DNA of 64,000 nt from Hemerocallis citrina (GCA_017893485.1 CM030360.1:145204516-145268515); one strand, 5' to 3'. Positions 1 through 12,174 are shown, numbered from the stretch's first letter. Translations and numbers: made by a program. The notes: generated by a model from the letters alone, not told the origin.

Positions 1-809
1 AGAACTAACCTTCCTCGATAGTTGAACTTCGAATTGATCATTCACACCCTCAGAAATTCCACGTTCGTGAAATTTGGCCAACACACAGATTTCGTAGAGG
101 AGTCGATGAGTGACGCACCGTCAAAAGCTTTAGAGCGTCTCCAATTTGGGGTCTTTCACTGAAGTAGCTCAATTAGGGTTTCTTTCCCAAGGTTAGGGTA
201 ACAAATCGACGAGATTTGGGTTGCTCTGATTTGGGTTCTTTTTTTTCCGCTTAGTAATTAGGGAAGAAGAAAGGAAAGGAAACGATTCATACCCTAATTA
301 AAACAGGGGTATTTTCGTCACGTTTTTAGAGTACGTGCAGTGCACGTAGAAGAAAGATAACGGTTATTAACTCTGTGAGTTGAAAGTTAAACATTGTGTG
401 GTTTTTTTAAAAAACAAAAGTTTAGTGACGTTTTTTTAAATTTTGCATAAATAAAATCTCTAATCTCTAATCTCTAGTCTCTAATATTATAATGGGAGAA
501 GACCTTAGTATCATTTGTAAATCTATCGCCTTACGTGCATTGCACGTGCAACTCCAACTCTCCCATTATACATTTTAGTTAAATCTACCAACTTACGTGC
601 ATTACACATACAACTCTCTCTATTACTTTAAAAAATATATATTTCTTAACACGTGCTATATTATATTACTTTAAAAACTACATATTTATTAAAAGTGTTA
701 AATACTACTAGTAAAATCTAATTTGACAAAGCCCCAATGGTAAAAGTATTACCATGTACAGTAGCAATAAGTCAACCTGTGGTACAACTGAGCCCTCCAA
801 TCAAAAATA
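1..809. other. Intergenic DNA at left edge
   Basis: No convincing coding sequence is visible. The first 230 bases have a leader-like look. On the minus strand an AAG|GTTAGT-type splice donor occurs near position 13, so this could be the 5' exon of a minus-strand gene lying to the left of the window; that is inference only. Bases 300-620 are A/T-rich with several ACGTGCA/TGCACGT palindromic words, of the kind also found at the starts of the giant LTRs further right. Confidence 0.3.
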
Positions 810-991
810 GGCTAAATATAAAAAAATCTCGCTCAAAACTAATTTTATGATAAAAAAAATCTCTCACCTATGCTTAAACACATAATTTTTTTCTTCAAGA
901 GGGAGGATTTTTTAATTAAACAAAAAGGGTTGAATACGGTTTTTTTTAAACTGGGCAAACAATACTTGAGTGAGGTTTTTTATATTTAGCC
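810..991. mobile_element. Small Mutator-type MITE
   Basis: A 182-bp A/T-rich element begins ggctaaatataaaaaa and ends ttttttatatttagcc, giving terminal inverted repeats of about 28 bp with few mismatches. The flanks tcaaaaata (801-809) and tcataaata (992-1000) match at 8 of 9 positions, as expected for an aged 9-bp Mutator target duplication. It has no coding capacity. Confidence 0.6.
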
Positions 992-1359
992 TCATAAATA
1001 TCTAGAAGCAAGCTAAAAGATGGCAGTTAAATTGAAAAATGAGAAATAAAAACACGAAAAGCAAGACCAAGTTACCAGTCAGATTCTGAAAAAAAAGATT
1101 AAACGAATCAAAATCTAGATTTTACACTGAAAAGAAAAAAATATGGCCTCCACAGATATTGCCAAAAACTAGGTGTACAGTCACAGCACAAACTGCAGGA
1201 AAAATTTACATGTGAATGGTACAGATTTGATAAATATTACACTAACCTTTGGTTACAGTAAACTCTAGGTTAATCCTCCTCTTCCCACATCTCATGCGCA
1301 AGAGTTGGATTGCAGTTAATTTTTTTTTTCTCTATTTTTTAAAGCACATTTTCTCCCCT

Positions 1360-1364
<5 letters not shown>

Positions 1365-1404
<40 letters not shown>
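1365..1404. repeat. (TA)n microsatellite
   Basis: About 20 TA units lie just beyond the stop codon of the CID7-like gene, probably in or next to its 3'UTR. Confidence 0.9.
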
Positions 1405-1408
<4 letters not shown>

Positions 1409-1415
1409 ACAGGTG

Positions 1416-4400
1416 TCAGTATATCACAACGCGAATTAGGCCTGGGCGAGTTTGGGTAAAACTGAGGCCTTCTTCCAAAAGAAAGTGCTCTACAGCAACG
1501 GGGAGCCTGGCAGGAGTCCGAGCGCCCTTGGTGTGGTGGCCTGTCCCCACGCAGATCATGACTTGAAGTCGCTGACCGGTGGATCTTGCAGTGCTCCTCA
1601 AAATGCGCAGCTCATGCGCGAGAACTTGGATGGCCTCATTCACGTGGAGGCCGTGGAGGTCAATCAGACGCTCCTGCATCCGATAATCCTGCCCATCTGG
1701 GTTCCTGCAAAGAAAAACAATTCTCATATTGTTGGTTTGTAATCTACAAGCTACGAAATACAAATATTTCTATTTGGAAACTGCCTCGAACACGTGTCAA
1801 GGAAATGTACCTGAACTACCAGTTTCAAAGTATATTAGAATTTTTAATGTGACAGTGTATGTCTCAGGCTAAGAAGTCGGCGTGTTGGTGCCTGACTTCT
1901 CACATCTAACCAAAGTAGAAAGAGATATAGAGAGAAAATCCTTCTTCCATAAGCATACACGTCCAATAACCCTACAACTTTTCTACACAAACTAGAAATT
2001 TTGCATTTGGTATGAGAATAAATTCTTAAAGTTAAAATGAAAAAAAAACAATACCAATATGCAGATGAATGGTCATATCACATGATAATCTGACCTGAAT
2101 CACACACAATTTTGAGACTACAACATAAATTCATCTCTCGTAGGTTACTGAATAGGATATAAATCTTAAAGTTAGATCTTTTTTTATCAGATACACAGAT
2201 TACTGAAAGCCCACCTTATATACTGAAGTGCACAACTTATGTCAGTTAAGAACTAAGTATGTACAGGAATTCTGTAATAGAATGCAGAGATAGTGGCATC
2301 CACCTGTTGCTAGGATATTCAGAGTACTACAACTAATCGTCATCAAAGCCTTCCCCTCAAACAAAGTTTTAAAGGACGAAGTCAAATAAGTTCTAAGAGC
2401 ATCTGTAGTCGTTTGCCAAATAGCTGAAAACGGAGCTGCAGTCGTTGGCCAAATATGCATATTATGCGTATTTGGCTACAGTAGATTGCCATAAATGAGA
2501 GGCAATTTGAGAATGATCCATATATGAGAGACGGCACTTCAAGTGCCGTCGCACGTTAAAAAAAATAATTTTAATTGTCGGACAGCACTTCGAGTGCCGT
2601 CGCACATAAAAAATTATTTTTTTAATGGTCGGACGGCACTTGAAGTGCCGTCCCACCAAAAAAAAATTAATTTCGTAATATCGTAATTACAAAAAACCAA
2701 AAAGACCCCCACTTCTCGGACGGCACTTGAAGTGCCGTCCCTCCACTTTTTGTGTTTTTTGCGATTTTTGAATTGTTTTTGTAATTTTTTGAAATGTTTT
2801 TGTAATTTTTGTAATTTTTTTGTTGCACTTCGAATCCATTTTTTTCCTCCGACGGCACTTCGAGTACCGTCGCACCTATTAATTTATTTTTTTTTGGCTC
2901 CGACGGAGCTTCATATGCCGTCCCACAAATTTTTAGTGTTTTTTTTTCTCCGACGGAAGATGTAGTGCCGTCGCTTATTATTTTAATATAAAAAGGTAAA
3001 TAATGGCATTTGACGACTGCAGCAAAACCTTCGATTGCTATTTCCATTTATGCATATTTTATCCTTCAACGACTACAGATGCTCTAAGAAAGAATTAACT
3101 AATTATCAGAATATTCCATATTATTCATCTTTTCCAGTAAAGAGAATCAGCCTATAGGTTCTTACTACTGAAGGAATAAGCATGGCTACCATGATGCAGG
3201 TACACTATAAAATAGGAGACAGAAAATGACGAACCTTTGATGGTAAATTGTTTCTCTAGCTTTCCCATGCGCTGCTTTCATTTGCATGTTGTACGACTGC
3301 CCTTTTCTGCTTAACTCCCTCGCAAGAGCCCCATTCCCAATAAGATAAGCTTGTCTTGCCTGCAAGTAATCAGGAAAGGCAGATTAAATTTTTATGTAAA
3401 ACCCATTTCAATTAGAAAGAGCACGTAAACTATAGACACACCTCTGTTAGTCAGCTAAAGCAGAACCCGGGTTAAAGAATAGTATACAAACTACTCGACC
3501 CTAACAGATCAACAATTCAACCTAGTTAGCTAAACCGGATGGATTTCACATTAATGAACAGCAAGGGACCAGGAGACAAGAACCTTCTAGTCAATAGTTT
3601 TTTTCAGAGGCCGACAATAAACCATTATTTATTGGTGGAATTGTCTCTCCAATATGTATAAAATATTCAAGTCATAGAAACTTATCTTATTTTAAATCAG
3701 TGAAATAATACTTTGAATTTAAGAAAATTTTATTTTACGGAAGCCCAAAGTCAAGATTCAGGAGGTGTGAACTTCCCCTCGCCAAGTGGGAGGTGTTTAG
3801 TTCGAAACTCTGCATACACAAAAGCATTGGGGATGTTCAACCAAATATTGAGGTACAATGGTGTCATACTTTTCTTGATCACCCACCGAAATCAATTGCC
3901 CCCCTCAACCAAAACCTTCGCTCCACCACTGCTCAACAATACATTTTTTCCAGATGACATGATCTGCCAAAATATAAGTATTAAAGCAAAAGAAAATGAT
4001 ATGTTTTTTTATGCACAACAGGAAACACCCAAGAGTTCAATGAAACTATGGTGAAGGCTTAGCGGAATAAACTCCTAGATACTCAAGTTTCATTCACATA
4101 AAAATTTTAATTATGTCACTAGATTTATAAAAAGATTAACCGAATACAGAACAAGAGATCAAAAAGAGCATTGGTGAATATCATACTGAGGTTTGTATGA
4201 ATATCAGAGAAAATTGTCACTTCCATTGCTACCTGTTCAAAGCATGCATTTCGAAGTCGCGCATAATCACGAGCATCTCCCCTCAATTCGGAATACATGT
4301 TTGCTGTAATTATCACCATTGGAAACAAATATTTGTTCAGGAAAAAACTAGCCCACCCTTCAGGTATAAGACAACAAAAGAAAACATAGATAAATATGAT

Positions 4401-6379
4401 ATTTGAGTATTACCCACTGCTTCCCCAGTTTCAAGCCAAACAGGATCTGCCTTAACTGAAGAAGAATTTCGCAGTTTATCCCCATAAGCCGATTTTCCAT
4501 TACGATTGAATGAAATGCTTGAAAGCTGTGAGCTTCTACTTGAACCAATGCTCCCCTCACTTATCTCATTCTTCCTAATAACTGAATCCTGAGAAGCAAC
4601 TTTACGAACTGTTGATGCAAAATCAACTGTGCCTCTAGTCAAAGTGGAGGGAGATCTACATGTGTTGGAAGATTGACGAAGATCGTGTCCGTTGAACTTT
4701 GACATCCCATTGATGTATTCTGCTGCAGGAAGTGCAGGAAAGTCGAGCATGCTGAAATTTGGCTCCTCTGAGGACTTCGAGTTTGTGTTCTGACTGAAAT
4801 TTGCATCCTGAAGCTGCAATTGCAGGTTTAATTTTGCAAGTAGAAAGCCTCATATAACCATCGAGTTTTGTAGTATTACTGTTAACAACATAGAATTAGA
4901 AGTTCTATTTACGTGGTATTTAGGAAAGTAATTTTACAATTTGCATTTACATTCCTTTTCATTTTCTAGCCAACTATTAAGGAAACAAATAATAGAATCC
5001 ACAATATAATAGTTCTACCAAAATAAATTAGATTGGTTAGTAAATATTTTATTATATCTTTAATATATTTACATATTTCCTTTTTACCATTTGAAAGCCT
5101 ATAAATAGTTTTAAATAATATTGCAATTAGCAGTTGATAAAATATTTCGATTATATGGTTGGCTCTCTCTCCCCATTCATCCTGTGTTGAGGTTGAAGTG
5201 TTGTATCGTATAGGACATCATCTACCAAGGGAATGTTTTAAGCTTGTAAACATTTTTTCATTACAATATTAATATTTATGTTTAAAGACTAATAAAATAT
5301 CTCCACTGCTTTCTGCACCAAATTTGCTTCTCATTTAAAAACTGAAGGTTACATGCATGAGTCATACACGCACGAGTAACTGCCAATTCCTACAAAATGT
5401 TCCTTCTGAAGAAATAACACTAATAATCATAGTTTAGCTTACCACTAAATTAAGGACATTTCTAGAAATTGATCATCCCTTTAAATAAGCAGCAAAAAGT
5501 TATTGCTTTCAATTAAATTTATAGGAAATAACATGTTTGGTACTGAAATTTGTTTTAATTTTATAATAAATCAGGAAATAATTCTGAACGACTCACAGAT
5601 AACCAATATAATCACACCTCAAGTTCCGTGAGCATCTCAATAGTCAAGCTCAAGTCGCAACTATTTGCGTAATAAACGTCTGCAAGGCTTTCAGCAGCAA
5701 AACCAGGAAACTGGGATGCCAAAAACTCCAAAGGATTCATGACTGCATCTTTATACATAGGGTGCTCACTTGAAGAATCAGACACTACACCAACACTAAA
5801 ATCACCATTGTAACCATTTTCTTCCCTCCCATTAGTAAACATATGATCACCGTCCAAATACCTTTTGTCCCATTCAGCAGTAGTCAATGGTATGAATGCA
5901 TTTGATGTCTGATCATCCGCATATGTGGAGCCTATCCATCCAACATTCTCCCCCAAATTAAAATTGCCAATATCGCGGGGAGATGTGTTCTGATGGAAAC
6001 GAATTAAAGAGCTATTTCCTGATGCAAGGAATCCAGAAGTTTCCACTGCATCATTCAATGACAAATTGGAAAGTGACAACTCTTCTGATGCATGTGTCTC
6101 ATCTCCTCCCATACTTGTAAAATCAGGAGTTATATCATCTGGAAGTTGGTCCCGCCAAAACCTATGTGCTTCGTCATCCGATTTATTTGAAATATTGGAT
6201 TCTGATCGATCAAGGACTGACTTCACAGAACTAACATCTGAAGCCTTGGCATTGGTGTATGGAGACCTAAACGCAGATGGAACAAATTCTGCTGCATTGG
6301 GATTTAAGGAAGTAACTTTCTTTGGGAACCTCAACTTTGAATCCTTGTTATTTGAATAACCTTCAGTTGACAAATTCAT
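1416..6379 (-). CDS. CID7: CID7-like PABP-interacting protein (PAM2-CUE-DUF1771-Smr)
   Basis: A spliced minus-strand gene whose exons I joined by consensus splice sites and reading phase: 6379-5618 (ATG; exon reaches 6473), 4813-4414, 4303-4233, 3359-3235 and 1704-1416 (TGA). The phases fit exactly and give 548 codons, close to Arabidopsis CID7 (about 567 aa). Near residues 25-40 is a PAM2 motif (SLNPNAAEFVPSAF) that binds the MLLE domain of poly(A)-binding protein. Residues about 212-254 look like a CUE ubiquitin-binding helix bundle (PLEFLASQFPGFAAESL). A DUF1771 stretch (ANMYSELRGDARDYARLRN, then RQAYLIGNGALARELSRKG) precedes a C-terminal Smr domain (LIDLHGLHVNEA; GTGHHTKGARTP), a MutS-related fold with nuclease activity in some members. 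All domains look intact. Known family members associate with PABP in the cytoplasm; CID7 itself is an inference from domain order. No frameshifts were seen, so the gene is probably functional. Confidence 0.92.
1705..3234 (-). other. Last intron of the CID7-like gene
   Basis: Bounded on the minus strand by CAAAG|GTTCGTC at 3235 and TTTGCAG|GAACCC at 1704. It is 1.5 kb long and contains the palindrome-bearing TIR element at 2397-3084, which makes up nearly half of its length. Confidence 0.85.
2397..3084. mobile_element. PIF/Harbinger-like TIR element with internal palindrome array
   Basis: Perfect 17-bp terminal inverted repeats (gagcatctgtagtcgtt and its complement) are flanked by TAA on both sides (2394-2396, 3085-3087), the 3-bp duplication typical of PIF/Harbinger elements. 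The interior is not coding. It holds seven versions of a palindrome with arms gacggcactt / aagtgccgtc (near 2530, 2580, 2631, 2719, 2850, 2901, 2953), spaced by T- or A-rich stretches. ORFs over this stretch are simple by-products of the repeats. Confidence 0.75.
3360..4232 (-). other. Intron of the CID7-like gene
   Basis: 873-bp intron between the two DUF1771 exons (donor CAG|GTAGCA at 4233, acceptor TTGCAG at 3360). The middle (about 3740-3950) looks like decayed repeat: it includes a gttcgaaactc word similar to a Pol III B box, and its right part, read on the minus strand, begins agtggtggagcg, a start common in plant dispersed repeats. The repeat class is not identified. Confidence 0.5.
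4814..5617 (-). other. Intron of the CID7-like gene
   Basis: 804-bp A/T-rich intron (donor GAG|GTGTGA at 5618, acceptor AATTGCAG at 4814). I see no inserted element in it. Confidence 0.75.
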
Positions 6380-7363
6380 TTTTCTTTAATGGAATGATAT
6401 ATATTAACTAAATGTGACGTCTTCTTAAACGTCAGAATTAACTCTTAACGAAACCCTGCAATTTATCCCAAGCCTGCAAAATAAACACTTTATTGTCAGA
6501 AGTCAAATAGAAAATGTGACTCAAGCTTGAATTCACCACACAGATAATAAATGTGGCACAGTCAGAATTTATGTTAAAATGCTAGCCAGGAAAAATCTAA
6601 TGCACACATAAATAAAGACTTATGTACATAAAAGCTTGTGCAATCTTAACTTAATTAATGAAACATGAAATAGAAAAAGGATAAAGCTTACACTTTGTTT
6701 TGACTGGACATGCTAGACTGATCATCAAATTATTCTCGACTAAAATATGACTTTACCAACTAATCTAAAATTTTCAGATTTTCATATCGTGTCGCAGTGG
6801 CGGACCCAGATGTTTCAAAATGGAGGTCCCATTAACTTTCAGTAACATACAATGGTTACGGTTTTTTTTAGTAAAAAAAATCAAATTTATTGGCTCGGAA
6901 TAGAAAATCATATCACAAAACTTTTAAATGTATAAATTAAATGATGCATGGATTCTTAAAATAACAACAAAATATTTCACAATTAGGCTCAATCTCTAAA
7001 GAGTACAAGGCTCAGGCAGTCACCCAAAAATCATGACCTCTTGCAATGATGAGGATGACCTTCAGGTAGTTAATCAGCTGTTAAGTATGCGATATTCATA
7101 TGTAGCTATTATCTTTAAAGATTATAATCAACAAATTGAGAAATTCTGAACATTGATCTGTGAATTTTGGTCTTAACTAAATATGTAAATTTGAATTTTA
7201 GCCCTTTCAATTTTGATTTATAAAGTGTGAGTAATTGAGAGATCGAGGCTAGGGATCGTCCAATTCACCCACTGAGAGTATAGAGAATGAGTAATTGAAT
7301 AAGGAAAGAGTAAGATTTAGGTTTTTACTTTTAGCCCTTTTAAGTAAAGTTCACCTTGTAGTA

Positions 7364-7424
7364 GTTTTTACTGCAACTCCTAAAGACATTAGAGGTTTTA
7401 CTGCAACTCCTAAAGACATTAGAG
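7364..7424. repeat. Two-copy 30-bp tandem duplication
   Basis: Two head-to-tail copies of a unit containing actgcaactcctaaagac, differing only in one T of the leading T-run. Confidence 0.85.
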
Positions 7425-8086
7425 GTTTTAATTAATAATCATTGGTAATTGGGATAAAAACGAAAAGGGTTAGGAAGTTCTAAAATTTCATAGATGGGGG
7501 TCCCAAATTGCAAAACTATTTTGTAAGAAGACAGCCTCATATGAAAAAAAATACCATGTGTTTTATTAAAAAAATTGGGGAGGGAGCCATTGGTAGTGAC
7601 CTTGTCATGTAGGCCTAAGAATTTTCATTTCACATTTCAGATTTTGGGAAATTTTCAGGATAGTTAATGGATATCGGAGTGTCATTCTGGTTTGAAACAT
7701 TTCTCCTAAACATGATGTATATAACCTATACACTCTTTGAATCACAATATCATAAAGGTGGTTCAAGCAATCAACCCAAATATATGAACGTTGACAAGAA
7801 ACATGCAAAAAAAATGATCAGTGCATTATATCTTGAAGTACAGGCATATAATCATAGAATATACATAATGTGTCAATATAATCACAATTACAAACAAGTA
7901 AATCTATATAACTGTATTGGAAGAACTTATATAGGTTTTATCACATAAGCATGCATAACTAATCACAAAATAAGTAAAACTATAAAAGACGTGACATTGA
8001 CGAGAGGAGATGAGGATCGATACTAAGAAAAAAAAATTGGGATCACATCTGAGAAAAAAAGCGATCGACAGATTTGGGATCTAGGG

Positions 8087-8202
8087 CATCATAAACCTTC
8101 ATGATTTATTAATGAGTTTTAGTTTACATTAAAATGGCTCAGGTCATCATAAATCTTTATGACTTATTAATGGGTTTCACTTTATATTAAAATGGTTCAG
8201 GT
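8087..8202. repeat. Two-copy 58-bp tandem duplication
   Basis: Two diverged 58-bp units starting catcataaa and ending ggctcaggt/ggttcaggt. Several substitutions separate the copies, so the duplication is not recent. Confidence 0.75.
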
Positions 8203-8777
8203 GGGGTCGGGTTTCAAAATGTTTTGAGTCGAAACTGGCCCATATATATAGCAAAAATCAAGAATATCCCAATATTGTATAATTTCAGTTGATATTTTGG
8301 TACCAACATTTTTGCCAAAATTTAAGGATTGACCCGAATTTTATTAGTGATTTCGCTTGAAATGGAAATAGAGGGTATAATATTCAGTTTCGATGTCCCC
8401 CACTTATTGAAACCGAAACTTCGGCCAAAACAAACAAAATTTAAAATAATTTCATATTAGATAAAGGCAACTGGACCAGAACAATTTCTCTTCTTCTAAC
8501 CAAAAGAAAGCTTCTCAAGAACATTCACCATAAGCAATTTTCCGCTGCCACAAAGCAAAGAACACAAAACTTTATCTAACACAGCCTCAAACCTTATTTT
8601 TATTATATCATCAATATGTGATTAGAACTAAAACCTATTATTTTATCTACATATCTCTCATTTTCGTCCATTTCTAGGAAGAAAAATAACCATATTGTTA
8701 TTAGACTTTTTTGGTACACTATTTCCTATTTGAATCTTAATGAGTAAATAAATAAATAAATCGCGTATCTCTCTCTT

Positions 8778-8822
8778 TTTTGTTTTGTTTTGTTTTGTTT
8801 TGTTCTGTTCTGTTCTGTTTTT
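8778..8822. repeat. (TTTTG)n microsatellite
   Basis: Repeats of ttttg pass into ttctg repeats inside the 5'UTR intron. Confidence 0.85.
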
Positions 8823-10001
8823 GGTTTTTTTTTCTGTGGGTGCACATAAACTGAAAAGTCGTCTGCTACTATTTTAGGAGTTAAGATCTTCTGCATAACA
8901 GAAACAACATGGATCTGCATGCAATTTCTAGATAGTTGGTAGAAGAAATCAGCGTCGAAAGATTGCTTCTTTCTAAAATATCACGTAGGTTCGAAAAACT
9001 AATGAAACCCCATTCTTCTTCACAGTGGAATTGCGCATAAAGTAGAAAGTATAGATAACACATAAATCAATTTGGTGTGGAAAAGGTACTCTTTGTTTGT
9101 CAATGAAAATAGTCAACAAATTCAATAATGGTTCTCAATTTTTACTTATGATGCGTAGGCTATCAATGAAGAAGACATCCAATACAAGATAAACAACAAT
9201 ATAATAACTTAACAATAGATCTTTCCCAGAAATGGAATGCATTTATTGCCTATGCATCCACCTTTAACTGCAGATAAAGAAATGTTATATATTTTTTCCA
9301 ACATAACAAAATTAAATTTTTTGCTCAGCAAGGAAAACCTGCAAAACTAGTTCAATAACTGTCAGTCAATTTTGAAATATAATAACATCACTTTCTATAT
9401 ACGAGACCTCTAATACAAGACAATCAATAACCAAATGACTCACCAATTGAAAGTTTCCAAGGAATATAATGCATTTATTCCGTCCATCAATTTAACAATA
9501 AGCCTATAACTACTCTTACAAGTTCAATTTCTTGAATTGTAACTTGCAAGTACGTTAACTACCAACATTAACAATTACCCTAATTTATCAATCACAGATT
9601 TTTATTTTATTTTTTCATACAAAATTCTTTTCCAAGAAACAACACAGTATCCACCTTTAATTGCATACAAAGAAACAGTAAGTGGTCCCAAAACAAACTT
9701 TCAAAAACCTCCCCACCTTAAGCCCCAGCAAACTCATCTTTTTCCAACCTTTTAAATTATTATCGTTTCCCTTTATAGTCATCATAATAACTGTTTAAAC
9801 TCCCCTAGCAAACCAACTCCCACCATCACACGCCAACAACCAACCAAATCTAAAATCAAAATCAACAGTCAATTTCCCACCTTCAATATTTTCTCAATTA
9901 AACACCAACTTAAAACCCTAATCATTCATTCAAATCAAAGAATTCAAAAAAAAAAACCTTTTTTTGATTAGATCTGGACAAATAGATAGAGGTTTCAATA
10001 C

Positions 10002-10190
10002 CTTTGCGATAAGTGCGAATGATGCCACCCATAAAAAGCGCGAGAAAGATTCTTCTTCTTCTTCTTCTAGTGCTGGATCTGGTTGTGAATTGCGTGGGAA
10101 TAGTTTCAGGATTGGCGCGGATTTTGATGAGAGATTCAGGGTTTTGAAAGGGGGGGAGCTGGGAAACCCTAATTTTGGATTTGAGGAAGG
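10002..10190 (-). other. Non-coding first exon and promoter area of the CID7-like gene
   Basis: The donor at 10002 implies a 5'UTR exon extending right. It contains a CTT/GAA tract (10051-10071) typical of plant leaders. On the minus strand a weak TATA-like word (TTATTTATC, about 10206-10214) suggests a transcription start near 10175-10180. The right edge of the exon is an estimate. Confidence 0.5.
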
Positions 10191-10447
10191 AGGAGAAGAA
10201 GAGGGGGATAAATAAGGCGAGACTTTGGGTGTCCAATCTAAGGATTTGAGAAGCGGCTCTCAACCTTGGACCTCTCTCTCGCCATCTATGTGTTGACCTC
10301 ACGATTTTTTAATTTTTTTAATAAAATGTTGAATATAGTCACAATGTTTTCATTAATAAGATATTAATAAAACAAATTCATAGTACTAGGATCAGTTACA
10401 AAAAAATACAGTGCAGAAAATAAAACATAGTGCATCTACAGTGCATA
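10191..10447. other. Probable promoter region of the CID7-like gene
   Basis: Non-coding DNA immediately upstream (minus strand) of the proposed start. Apart from the weak TATA-like word I recognise no specific element. The hAT MITE at 10456 sits about 280 bp upstream of the inferred transcription start. Confidence 0.4.
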
Positions 10448-10455
10448 AGAGGATG

Positions 10456-10761
10456 TAGGGCTGCAAACGATCCGAGCTACTCGCGAGCTACTCGGCTCGA
10501 GCTCGGTCAAAGCTCGACTCGAGACGAGCTCGAGCCGAGCTCGAGCTCGAAAATCGAGCTCGACAGCTTAACGAGCCGAGCTCGAGCTTGGGCGTTTTGT
10601 AATTATTAGGCTAAACTCGCGAGTACTCGGCTCGAACTCGGTCAAAGCTCGGCTCGACTCGAGCTCGAGCCGAGCTCGAGCTTGAAACCGAGCTCGATTG
10701 ATTAACGAGCCGAGCTCGAGCCTCACGAAACTCGGCTCGACTCGGCTCGTTTGCAGCCCTA
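10456..10761. mobile_element. hAT MITE with (C)TCGAG-rich interior
   Basis: A 306-bp element with terminal inverted repeats tagggctgcaaacgatccg / cggctcgtttgcagcccta and a perfect 8-bp target duplication agaggatg (10448-10455, 10762-10769), diagnostic of the hAT superfamily. The interior is two roughly 130-bp arms of the same GAGCTCGAGCCGAGCTCG-type sequence, so it can fold into long hairpins. No coding capacity. Confidence 0.9.
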
Positions 10762-10769
10762 AGAGGATG

Positions 10770-11525
10770 CGACAGATACAACAAAATCTAAATATATGAG
10801 AGTATAAAAACGAAAACAACAAGGTAAAAAAGATCAACGCTTTGAAGGGTAACCAAGTGACGATCCGTATCAATCCAAAGTGGGCCCAATCATCACCTCC
10901 TCATCGTCGTACTTCTCCACTTTGAAAGCTATGGCGATTCTCCCTCTTGGACATGCCGTCGTTGTTGTAGCGCAAAAGGAAATAAGATATATGATATGAG
11001 TAAGATTACCAGAAATCTATATAATAAAACACAAAAAAAAGCTATCAAGTGGCTCTCCTTCAATCCCCCCAAAATCAAAGGCCCAGATCTAACCTCACAA
11101 AACACATTTTCCCCCCAAAAATTTTCCCCCAAAACTCAAATTCAAATCCCCACCCAAAACAACTCATTTATTTATTTAATTTTTTCTCTCTTTCTCTCTC
11201 TATATCTCTCTCTCTTCTATTCAAAAAATTAAGAAAATAATTTTTTTAAAAAAAAATATTTAAAAGTTTTAACAATTTTAAAAATTGTAAAAAAATTTTA
11301 AATTTTTTAAAAATTTAAAATTTTCTTAAATTTTTGAAAATTTTAAAATTTTTAAAATTTTAAAAAATTAAAAAATTAAAAAAAAATTGAAATTTTGAAA
11401 TTTTCAAATTTTGGAAAATTTTAAAATATTGAAAATTTGAAAATCTCAAAACAAATCCAAATCCAATGTTGAACCCTAATCAAGAGGTCCTCGTCAATAT
11501 CTGATCCGCTGCTGATTCCGTATCG
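10770..11525. other. Intergenic DNA with extreme A/T stretch
   Basis: No gene recognised. Bases 11236-11450 are almost pure A/T made of interleaved aaattttaaa words, a self-complementary low-complexity tract. Bases 11170-11220 are CT-rich. Short ORFs here have no recognisable domains. Confidence 0.5.
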
Positions 11526-11637
11526 GTGACTCCCCTCCACCAAATCGAGCACGAATATCAAGCGACTCCGTATCGGCGACTCCCCTCCACCAAATCGAGC
11601 ACAAATATCAAGCGACTCCCCTCCACCAAATTGAGAG
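11526..11637. repeat. About 50-bp tandem repeat, 2.5 copies
   Basis: Three starts of gactcccctccaccaaat follow each other; the third copy is cut by the LTR element beginning at 11638. The unit could be the start of a coding or leader sequence, but I recognise no product. Confidence 0.7.
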
Positions 11638-11989
11638 TGATACAGTTCTTAAAACTGTATCTTTTTACGTACCAGTCCTTTTATTTACATATCAGTCCTC
11701 TTAGGAATTTCTTTCTTTTAGGTGTTTATTTGCAAAGTTAGTAGTTTTTGTAATAAAGCCCACGGGCTTGCATGTGCTAGTGTTGTCCTCCTCCTCCATT
11801 CTCTTTATATTGAGATGGGGCTTTTTGTATGGGTTTATGTTGAATGAATATGATTTAATCTTCTATCTTCCTCTCCTTCCCTCTCTTCTTCTTCCTCCTT
11901 GCTCTGTTTTCTTCCTTTTTCTTATTTGACTCATGGATGTTATTAGGAGTTGCAACGATCCGTCGCTCAATCGGATCGGGACCGTAACA
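11638..11989 (+). repeat. Left LTR of the gene-capturing element
   Basis: TG...CA ends. It includes a TATA-like word (tttatattgag, about 11803) and an AATAAA polyadenylation signal (about 11752), followed by a CT-rich stretch. It is the direct repeat of 15784-16135. Confidence 0.93.
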
Positions 11990-11990
11990 A

Positions 11991-12003
11991 TGGTATCAGA
12001 GCC
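11991..12003 (+). promoter_or_regulatory. Primer binding site (initiator tRNA-Met)
   Basis: TGGTATCAGAGCC lies one base after the left LTR and is the complement of the 3' end of plant initiator tRNA-Met, the commonest primer of plant LTR retrotransposons. Confidence 0.93.
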
Positions 12004-12174
12004 ACCTCCTTTCCCACAGCTGCCATATCCAAACTTCCCGTCGACCCCTTCGACAAACTCGATCCACCCCCCTCCGACATCCGCATCAACAGTAGCGCTT
12101 CCGCCTCCCTTGGCTTCACCCCTCAGTCGATCAACCACCCAAGTCTTCAAAATCCATCATACTATCCTCCACCA

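Larger units (their letters stand above)
6474..10001 (-). other. Long 5'UTR intron of the CID7-like gene
   Basis: A 3.5-kb intron upstream of the start codon, with donor GCAAAG|GTATTG (exon ends at 10002) and acceptor TTTTGCAG|GCTTGG (exon begins at 6473). It is A/T-rich. Around 6795 it contains agtggcggacccag, the start of an unidentified dispersed repeat, and it contains two short tandem duplications and a (TTTTG)n tract listed separately. No coding sequence is supported; the ORFs here are short and featureless. Confidence 0.65.

Noticed and set aside
11950..12174. Upstream extension of ORF 1 into the LTR
   Set aside because: Open by chance through the LTR end and primer site; no ATG, and the first ATG is at 12175.
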